Origin: Adiantum capillus-veneris
Taxonomy: Eukaryota; Streptophyta; Polypodiopsida; Polypodiales; Pteridaceae
DNA: 64,000 nt
Assembly: GCA_014529385.2 (NCBI GenBank)
Contig: CM043968.1
Location: 8,600,648-8,664,647, forward strand
Direction: 5' to 3'
Positions 57,065 to 64,000 of the stretch are shown here, piece by piece. The notes beneath the pieces are model-generated. The model was not told where the DNA came from and did not search any database. It saw only the letters and a program-made list of their open reading frames with translations. A program made the translations under genes and the position numbers. Within the stretch, counting starts at the first letter, position 1, and every line of letters starts with the position of its first letter.

Positions 57065-60000
57065 TTGGGCTTGAAGACACAGGGGATCATAGACCAGACA
57101 CAGGGAATTGCAATTATGGCTGACAGACCAGATGATGTGATTGAAGAGGTTTCCTCTTCACAGGGTCAACAGACACATGAAGTGGGTGAGTCCTCAAGAC
57201 CACCACAGACTGATGATGATATATTCAGGACCCAGTTGGCTACTGCTGTGGCTATGTTCACACAAGTAATGCAGAACCCAAGGTTTTTAGCCTTTCTGCA
57301 ACCTCCTGTTCCGTCTCAGCAAGTTGGGTCACTGGATCATATTCAAAAGCCTGTTAAGGCTCGAGCACAGGTGATTCATACTGCACAGTCAATGGAAACA
57401 CCTGTACACTTGACGGAGAACATGCAGTCTCCACAACGTATGCCTAAGGTGCAAGAACAGGTGGCTGAGATGCCAGTCTTTCAAGCTGTACCAGTTCAGC
57501 CCGCCACCTTTCAACAGCCTATAGCTGGTTCTAATGGGCAGGGAAGCAACTTACAGGCTATGCAACAGGTCTTCCCACTACCTTCAGTACACCCTGGCTA
57601 TTTTGGAGGTGGATCGGTATTCCAGAGCATGGCTGGTCATGCACCTGGAAATCAGTTTTATACGCCAGGAACAGTGTTTGGGGGTGCTCAAACGATGATG
57701 CCTAACCCCATGTACAGTGTCATGGGTATGCAACCAGGGTTTCAAAGCACTCAGGGCCAGTTCGGGATGCCACAGGCAAATTTTGGTATGGCTGGAATTA
57801 CAAATCAGCAGCCAAATATGGCATTTCCAGGTCAAGTTAATAGCGGCCAAGGAACACAGATGAACCCTAATAGTGTTCCCATGTTTCAGTCACTTCCATA
57901 TGACAATTTAACGCCGCTGGAGAGGCCAACTCCGTACAAAGAAGGTGGCAAAGGTGTGTCATTCACGACCTTTACAGGGTTTGATGACAGGAAGAAGGCT
58001 CTTTCATTCCTCCAACAGTTTGATAAGGCCTATGCAGGGGGAAACTTTACAGAGGCTTCAAAGGTCCGCAAGGTAGCCACTTTCTTGACAGGGAATGCGG
58101 GACAATGGTGGACAACTTTATTGCTTCAAGGGCAAGCTCCGTCCACATGGATTTACTTCAAGCAGATTTTTGCAGCAGCATGGTTATCTGATGACTTTGA
58201 AGCAGATGTCATGACAGAATGGCACCAGCTAAATGCTGCCACTTGCAGAAATCTGGATGATTACAATCGGAAGTTTTGGAAAGCTCTACTTCCAGTAACT
58301 TCCTATAGGTTTGTGCCATTGACAGAACAGATTGAAAAATACTGTTGTGGCCTACCCAAAGGATTGAGAAAATACTGCACGAAGACAAAAGTCACTACTT
58401 TGACGCAGCTCATCGAGGTAGCAAACACTGGCAATGGTTTGCTCAAGGGAGAAGATTGTGAATTTAACACTGGCGTCAAGGCAGGATCAGGCAAGAAAAA
58501 TTCAGCCAAGAAGCACGTTCCCAATGAGGCTCCTAAAGGGACTCAGGAGTCAGCCAACGCAGGGAAAGACAAAGCTACGGCTGAATCAAAAACAGGACCA
58601 GCAAAGAAATGGAAAAGACGTTTTCCTCGCAAGTCAGAAGAGCAAAAGAAGGTCCTGAGGACAGAGAACAAATGCTTTATATGTGAGCAGCCTGGCCACA
58701 TTGCCTACAACTGTCCTACAAAGAAAAGGCCAGCTGATTCTGATGACAAGGAAGACAAGAAAGGAAAGAAGCCCATGGCTGGTCTAGTGCCAGATATGGT
58801 GGGCGACAAGCCAAATTCAGATGCAAGTGAGCTTTGCAGAGCATGGGGAAAGGTTAGGGATCAAACAGTGCTTATCTTCTTTGATCCAGGTGCCAAAGCC
58901 AACTTCATTTCCCCAGAATTGGCTTCAAAGTTGGGAATCAGACCTGAAGAGATGGGGTATACAGCAGAGGCAGGTTTGGCATGTCCTGGCCATACAGAGG
59001 CTGTGACACCCATCATCGGAAAGTTGCGTCTACATATCCAGTCCTATGTAGATGCTGAAGAATTTTATATCATGCCACTGGACGGATGTGATGTGTTGTT
59101 AGGTATTCCTTGGTTGTTTCGTGTACAGGGAATCATGGATGCCTACAACAAAAAGATCACTGTACAGAGCAGGGGAAAGACTCACATTCTGGATGTAAAG
59201 CTTAAAGGGGAGTCTATTCCTACTGTATCAGCTTCTGCTATTACTTCTGTAATGAAAAAGCATCTTTCTGCGTACTTGGTTTTTGCACGTGAAGTGTCAG
59301 ATTGTGATGAATCAAATTTATCTGTGCTAGATAAAGAAAGGTCAATGTTTTTACAACAGTATAGTGACTGTTTTTCCGATTCATTACCGTCTCAATTACC
59401 GCCAGAGAGACCCGAGGACCATGCGATAGATTTGGTGCCAGGCTGTAGCCCACCAAATAAGCCTCCGTACAGGGTTAGTGCGGCTCAGCAGAAAGAGATA
59501 ATGGGCCAAGTACAGGAGTTGTTAGAAAAGGGGCTGATTCAGCCCAGTTCATCTCCATTCTGTTCTCCAGTGTTGTTGGTGCAGAAAAAGGATGGCTCAT
59601 GGCGTATGTGCATCGACTACCGTGCACTGAACAAGAATACCATCAAGAATAGGTTCCCTATACCTAGAATTGATGATATTATGGACAAATTAGAAGGAGC
59701 AGCTATGTTTAGCAGGATAGATCTAAAGAGTGGGTATCATCAGATCCGCATTAGATCAGAGGATGTGCACAAGACTGCTTTTAGAACGACGTTTGGCCTT
59801 TACGAATTTTTAGTGATGCCCTTTGGTCTCACAAATGCTCCTGCTACGTTTAATAGGATGATGGACAGAATTTTCCGTCCACACCAGCAGTTTGTTGGTA
59901 CATTCTTTGATGACATGATAGTCTACTCAAAGAATGAAGAGGAGCATAGGCATCACTTGGCCATTGTGTTCAAAGAGCTACGCAGTCATAGGTTGCTCAT

Positions 60001-62179
60001 CAATGCAAAGAAAAGTGAGTTTTTTCTGGAAGAGATTCACTTTCTGGGACACATTGTCTCAAAGGACGGTGTCAGAATGGATCCTGCAAAAGTCGAAGCG
60101 ATCAAGTCATGGCCAAATTTGAAGACGGTGCATGATGTCCGAAGCTTTTTGGGACTATGCTCCTATTACAGAAGGTTTATCCGAAATTTCGCTGAGATTG
60201 CTTCACCTTTACATGCTCTTCAAAAGAAGGCAGTCACCTTCAGATGGACACAGAAAGAGATTTCAGCTTTTAATCTCTTAAAGGAAAAGATGACTTCAGA
60301 TCCAGTCATTGTGTTGCCAGATCTTAGGAAGTCATTTGTGGTCCAGTGCGACGCCTACGGTAGTAGCATTGGTGCTGTGCTAATGCAAGATGGCAGGGTA
60401 GTAGCCTATGAGAGCAGAATTTTGCAAGGGCCAGAGATGACCATGCAGGTCTATGAGAAAGAGTTACTGGCTGTGATTCATGCGCTCTTAAGTTGGAAAC
60501 ACTACCTGCTAGGTGCAGACTTTGTTGTCCAAACGGACCATCAGACCTTGCGATACTTCTTGACACAGACAAAGTTATCTGAGAAGCATATGCGATGGGC
60601 AAATATCTTGTCCATGTTCCATTTTCAGATTGTGCATGTAGAAGGCAAGAAGAACGTTGTGGCTGATGCCTTGTCAAGGAAGCCACAAATTTCAGCTGTG
60701 TCGATTCCTTATCATCATGAACTTGATGATATGAGAGAACAGTATACAAATGATGAAGATTTTGCAAGGGTCTTCGAGCAGCTAATGGATAGACAACGTC
60801 ATGAACACTATCTTCTTAAAGACGGGTTCATGATGATGCATGGAAGATTGTGTGTCACAAAGCCATTGCGACGCAAAGTTATGGAAGAGAGTCATGTCCC
60901 ACCGTATGCAGGGCATCGTGGTATCGATGCTACAGTTAAAGCGGTTGAGACATTCTTCTATTGGCCTACATTGAGAAGAGATGTGGATGCCTTTGTGCGA
61001 GAATGCCTAATATGCCAAAAGGTCAAGTTTGACAGGCAAAAGGCACCAGGGTTATTGCAACCACTACCTATTCCAGATAAACCATGGGAAAGTATTGCTA
61101 TGGATTTTATCTTTGATCTTCCGAGAACGCAGACAGGAAATGATGGTATTTGGACCATTATTTGCAGATTCAGCAAACAGGCTCATTTTATTCCTGTCAG
61201 GAAGAAGATAAAGCCAGATCAGATGGCACGCTTGTTTATGAGCAATATTTTCAAGTATCATGGCATGCCACAGTCGATTGTCAGCGACCGTGATCCACGC
61301 ATGACAAGTTTGTTGTGGAGAGGCTTGTTTGAGAATATGGGCACTACGCTCAAATTCTCTTCGTCATTTCATCCTCAAACAGATGGGCAGTCAGAAGAGG
61401 CAAATTCTACTGTCCTAGATCTGCTGAAGTGCTATGTGTCAGAGCATAAAGGAAAGTGGGAGCAGTATTTGCCATTGGTGGAGTATGCATACAATAATAC
61501 AGTGCATTCATCAACTGGCAAGGCACCTTTTGAGATAGTTGAAGGTGGCAAGAAAGTTCCTCCCATACTGCATACAAAGGACAAGATATTTGAAGCAGAT
61601 AAGTATGTTCAAGACATGGATGAAATGTACAAGAAGGTCAAAGTGGCCTTAGAAAGGACTCAGGCAAAGCAAAAGAAAGCAGCTGATCGTCACCGTCGTG
61701 AAGTGGTATATTCACTTGGTGATTGGGTGCTTTTACGCTTTGAAAAGGCAAGGTTAAAGAAGATGAAGGGCAAGGAAAGACTGTTTCCAAAGCTCAGCAT
61801 GCGTTACTATGGGCCTTTTCAAGTATGCGACATAATCAGTGATGTTGCATATAGGCTGAAATTGCCTGACAGTTGGAAGATTCACAATGCGTTTCATGTG
61901 AGTCTTCTCAGACCCTATGTGGGTGATGTGCCAGAAGATATGCCAGCTGAAGATCAGCCGGAAGTCGAGGAACTTGACGAGATCTTGGTCCCTGAACAGA
62001 TTTTGGCACACAAAGAAAGGAAAGTGAAAGGCAAGGTTGCTAGGCGTTACTTGGTAAAGTTCAGAAACTATCCACCAATGGATGCTAAGTGGATGGAAGA
62101 AGGTGAACTTGCAGAGTCACCAACTGTGTTATCACTTTACCTGGAAGCCTTCGATTTGCAACCTACCTTGACCCCTTGA
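57065..62179 (+). CDS. intact gag-pol polyprotein of chromovirus C
   Basis: 1704 codons without a stop. By comparison with A and B the true start is probably the ATG at 57116 (MADRPDD). Domains by residue from 57065: Gln/Pro-rich arm 20-290; capsid about 295-440 (YKEGGKGVSFTTFTGF, WWTTLLLQG); zinc knuckle CFICEQPGHIAYNC 536-549 with canonical spacing; protease FFDPGA 605-610, where DPG replaces the usual DSG/DTG; RT about 800-990 with FFDDM at 947-951; RNase H from QCDAYGSSIG (Asp 1096) to VVADALSRK; integrase with YAGHRGIDATVK and an LICQ zinc site, catalytic Asp in AMDFIF, SDRDPR and Glu in QTDGQSEEAN (about 1347-1445); chromodomain-like tail about 1640-1690 (RRYLVKFRNYPPMDAKWMEE). Gag and pol are fused in one frame, as in many chromoviruses. 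Chromodomain integrases direct insertion to heterochromatin. Confidence 0.97.
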   Translation: MGLKTQGIIDQTQGIAIMADRPDDVIEEVSSSQGQQTHEVGESSRPPQTDDDIFRTQLATAVAMFTQVMQNPRFLAFLQPPVPSQQVGSLDHIQKPVKARAQVIHTAQSMETPVHLTENMQSPQRMPKVQEQVAEMPVFQAVPVQPATFQQPIAGSNGQGSNLQAMQQVFPLPSVHPGYFGGGSVFQSMAGHAPGNQFYTPGTVFGGAQTMMPNPMYSVMGMQPGFQSTQGQFGMPQANFGMAGITNQQPNMAFPGQVNSGQGTQMNPNSVPMFQSLPYDNLTPLERPTPYKEGGKGVSFTTFTGFDDRKKALSFLQQFDKAYAGGNFTEASKVRKVATFLTGNAGQWWTTLLLQGQAPSTWIYFKQIFAAAWLSDDFEADVMTEWHQLNAATCRNLDDYNRKFWKALLPVTSYRFVPLTEQIEKYCCGLPKGLRKYCTKTKVTTLTQLIEVANTGNGLLKGEDCEFNTGVKAGSGKKNSAKKHVPNEAPKGTQESANAGKDKATAESKTGPAKKWKRRFPRKSEEQKKVLRTENKCFICEQPGHIAYNCPTKKRPADSDDKEDKKGKKPMAGLVPDMVGDKPNSDASELCRAWGKVRDQTVLIFFDPGAKANFISPELASKLGIRPEEMGYTAEAGLACPGHTEAVTPIIGKLRLHIQSYVDAEEFYIMPLDGCDVLLGIPWLFRVQGIMDAYNKKITVQSRGKTHILDVKLKGESIPTVSASAITSVMKKHLSAYLVFAREVSDCDESNLSVLDKERSMFLQQYSDCFSDSLPSQLPPERPEDHAIDLVPGCSPPNKPPYRVSAAQQKEIMGQVQELLEKGLIQPSSSPFCSPVLLVQKKDGSWRMCIDYRALNKNTIKNRFPIPRIDDIMDKLEGAAMFSRIDLKSGYHQIRIRSEDVHKTAFRTTFGLYEFLVMPFGLTNAPATFNRMMDRIFRPHQQFVGTFFDDMIVYSKNEEEHRHHLAIVFKELRSHRLLINAKKSEFFLEEIHFLGHIVSKDGVRMDPAKVEAIKSWPNLKTVHDVRSFLGLCSYYRRFIRNFAEIASPLHALQKKAVTFRWTQKEISAFNLLKEKMTSDPVIVLPDLRKSFVVQCDAYGSSIGAVLMQDGRVVAYESRILQGPEMTMQVYEKELLAVIHALLSWKHYLLGADFVVQTDHQTLRYFLTQTKLSEKHMRWANILSMFHFQIVHVEGKKNVVADALSRKPQISAVSIPYHHELDDMREQYTNDEDFARVFEQLMDRQRHEHYLLKDGFMMMHGRLCVTKPLRRKVMEESHVPPYAGHRGIDATVKAVETFFYWPTLRRDVDAFVRECLICQKVKFDRQKAPGLLQPLPIPDKPWESIAMDFIFDLPRTQTGNDGIWTIICRFSKQAHFIPVRKKIKPDQMARLFMSNIFKYHGMPQSIVSDRDPRMTSLLWRGLFENMGTTLKFSSSFHPQTDGQSEEANSTVLDLLKCYVSEHKGKWEQYLPLVEYAYNNTVHSSTGKAPFEIVEGGKKVPPILHTKDKIFEADKYVQDMDEMYKKVKVALERTQAKQKKAADRHRREVVYSLGDWVLLRFEKARLKKMKGKERLFPKLSMRYYGPFQVCDIISDVAYRLKLPDSWKIHNAFHVSLLRPYVGDVPEDMPAEDQPEVEELDEILVPEQILAHKERKVKGKVARRYLVKFRNYPPMDAKWMEEGELAESPTVLSLYLEAFDLQPTLTP

Positions 62180-62752
62180 GTTTCAAAGCTAAATGGATTG
62201 TCAGTGTGACAATGGCTTCTGAAACAAATGATGTACAAGGTATTTAAAGTGAGCTCAAATCAAATACCTGTTACATGAATGTTAGAGCTGTACAGATTGT
62301 CAGTTTGGCAATTGCTCTTATGGAATGTCCAAAAGTTTGGTTAGTGCTATAGAAGTGAGTATTTCTTGTCAGTTTGTCAAGGATACAGTGATTGCTTCTA
62401 TTGAAGAGTACATGTGTAACTGCATTCTTAAACTATCGGTTTGGGTATGCTCGAAAGTGTTACAGGATCCAACGTGTACTATAAGACAGTGGCAAAATGT
62501 GCAGCTACCATTTTGTCATTGGAAAGTTAGTGACTCAAAGCAATGGCAGAGTGCGAAGCTACCACTATGTCATTGGGACAGGGTTCACACGCAGGCAATA
62601 CATGAGTCAACAAGGTGTTGAATACACCAGGGTTGACAATGAGCATGTATGTGTCGTACATGTGTCGACAGGTGTTGAATACATCAATGTTGACTAGGAG
62701 CTTGTACGACATAGATGCAAACGAGGACGTTTGAGATTTCAAGAGGGGGGTA
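62180..62752 (+). other. 3' untranslated region of C with diverged repeats and polypurine tract
   Basis: TTGTCAGTNTGNCAAT-type words at about 62199, 62297 and 62367; GCTACCANTNTGTCATTGG at about 62505 and 62556; GGTGTTGAATACAYCANNG + TTGAC at 62613 and 62671 (58-bp period). The tract AAGAGGGGGG (62741-62750) primes plus-strand synthesis. No coding frame is supported. Confidence 0.75.
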
Positions 62753-64000
62753 TGTCACCAGCGTGTGACTAGTATCTATCCTTTTTGTTGATTTCTTTCT
62801 TATTATCTATTTACTTTCACTTTTTGGAAACACCCCTCGGGAAATCTAATTGCCCTGCATTGCATAGCTAGTGTGGAACTGTCCAGAGGGAGTCCAGGCC
62901 TGAGGGCAAGAGAGCACTAAGGTTGGACAAGGACTATGGTTAGCCAAGTGGGGTCATTGACTAGCCAAAGTGGAATCCTTTGCTACGGAGGCTACATTTC
63001 AGTTTTGGATGTGGCCGCAGTGTACAAAGAGGGTCGGATGACCTAGAAAGATACAATGGCAGCATCTCCTAAAATTTAGGGAACTGCTATTTTGGGACCT
63101 GAAAATGTGTTGGCGTCATTACCTCCGGAATGACAAAGGGAACATTTTCTTACTCTGCCGTGAAGTCAACTGGGCAACCGGTTGGGATATTTTTAGGCGG
63201 CAACCCCGAAACGGGAAAATGCTTGTAAAAGTGCCAAGTGGCACATTCTGGTGCACTTGCCTTATGCAACAAGAAGTGGCGCTGAATTTGAAGAGGGGAG
63301 AGCTTCATTTTCAGATTTTGTCACAGGTTAAGAGCTATGGAGTGCTTGCTTTCCCTCTTATGCACAGTGCGGTGCCAGGAGTGATGCCCTGCACGCTACG
63401 CACTGCCCTCTCTCTCCCCTTTGGCAGTATGTTATGCCCCTTTAGTGGGCTCTTCATTTGACCAATGTACAGTTGTGTGGGTTCATGCGCGATTGCCGAG
63501 GCAAGAGCCTCTTGCACAGGTACTGGATTAGCTAGCGGCTAATCCCCCCGCAGGTACATGTGAATTCGGAGAGGTTTCACGCCAGAAATCTCGTCCGATT
63601 CAAAGGGCAAGTAGCCCTACAGGTGCGGGAGCTCGAGGACTTGCTAGGGATGCGACCGGCACGCGAAACGGAGCCCGAAACAGTGAATTACAGCCTGCTG
63701 TGTATTTTTGCAGGTTTAGGGTTTTGGCCCTAAACGGACCCTAATACCCCCAGGAGGTTCGGGGACGCAAGGGGACCACTGTACAGGCGATCTGGCGCAT
63801 TTTCAGGGCTGAAAACAGAGAATTCAGCGTGCTGCAGTTTCTCGCCAGGTTTTGCAAAGTGCCCGTATGCGTCGGGAAAGTCAGTCAATGCGTGGGAATA
63901 CTGACCGTGAAGGGTTCTAGTACAGTTATGCTGCCGAAATCGGGCTGGAACAGTGGAAATTCAGCCGAGTTTGTGCAGGGCAGCTTGTAGGGAACCACAG
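62753..64000 (+). repeat. 3' LTR of chromovirus C (first 1248 bp)
   Basis: Copy of 55531-56778 with 12 substitutions and no indels; continues past the window. Confidence 0.96.

Larger units (their letters stand above)
55531..64000 (+). mobile_element. chromovirus C, intact coding region, 3' LTR cut by the window edge
   Basis: 5' LTR 55531-57007, primer site 57008-57025, single gag-pol frame to 62179, 3' untranslated region, polypurine tract 62741-62750, 3' LTR from 62753. Over the 1248 bp visible in both LTRs I count 12 substitutions (about 1 percent). All enzyme domains are present without a stop, so this is the best candidate for an autonomous element here. Confidence 0.97.

Noticed and set aside
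59903-59914. FFDD at the RT active site as an unusual variant
   Set aside because: Aromatic-x-DD variants with Phe are common in gypsy RT, so it is not noteworthy alone.

Overview
The window reads as nuclear DNA of a land plant with a repeat-rich genome. I favour a fern (or lycophyte): the broken PPR genes are of the long PLS type with repeated LKACG / LVDMYAKCG / VVSWNALI wording typical of seed-free plants, and the LTR elements are plant Ty3/gypsy chromoviruses, a tRNA-Asp-primed Tat/Athila-like gypsy element, Ty1/copia elements and a hAT transposon. The species call is inference. I found no intact host gene. The only long intact reading frame is the gag-pol of chromovirus C (57065-62179).

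Layout. (1) 1-4631: copia element 'H' on the minus strand, running off the left edge. It sits inside (2) 4632-10915: the 5' part (LTR, leader, gag) of a minus-strand gypsy element 'K' primed by tRNA-Asp. (3) 10916-21448: an island of host-gene relics and simple repeats on the plus strand: a DUF1644 zinc-finger fragment fused to PPR sequence, two PPR pseudogenes end to end, a glycosyltransferase-like pseudogene, another PPR relic, compound minisatellites and an F-box/kelch pseudogene. (4) 21449-36255: a minus-strand chromovirus LTR 'D', split by plus-strand chromovirus 'A' (22186-35803, TSD CTGTA), which is itself split by a hAT transposon (24715-29266, TSD CTGCAATC). (5) 36256-55426: gag pieces and the 5' LTR of a minus-strand gypsy relic 'G', split by chromovirus 'B' (36660-45080, TSD CAGAT) and by gag-only copia 'E' (45283-54855, TSD ACAAT); E is split by chromovirus 'F' (45722-52276, TSD CAGAG). 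(6) 55531-64000: plus-strand chromovirus 'C', complete except that its 3' LTR runs off the right edge.

Relative ages from LTR pairs counted by eye: B 5 substitutions in 1481 bp; C 12 in the 1248 bp visible in both; F about 7 in 578 bp; A a few percent; E roughly 6-7 percent. This agrees with the nesting order. C has every domain for autonomous transposition (gag, zinc knuckle, protease, RT, RNase H, integrase, chromodomain) and could in principle supply proteins to the damaged relatives A and B, which share its tRNA-Glu-type primer site and polypurine tract.

The least expected signal is in the LTRs of A, B, C and D. An invariant 14-nt hairpin sequence (GAGGCAAGAGCCTC) is followed 13-15 nt later by a second hairpin whose stem sequence differs between families while pairing is kept by compensatory changes. 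This looks like a selected RNA structure. A separate motif (GAAATACCGAAAGGGGCGCC and degenerate forms) recurs in every gypsy LTR of the D/A/B/C/F/G group although these families use different primer tRNAs.
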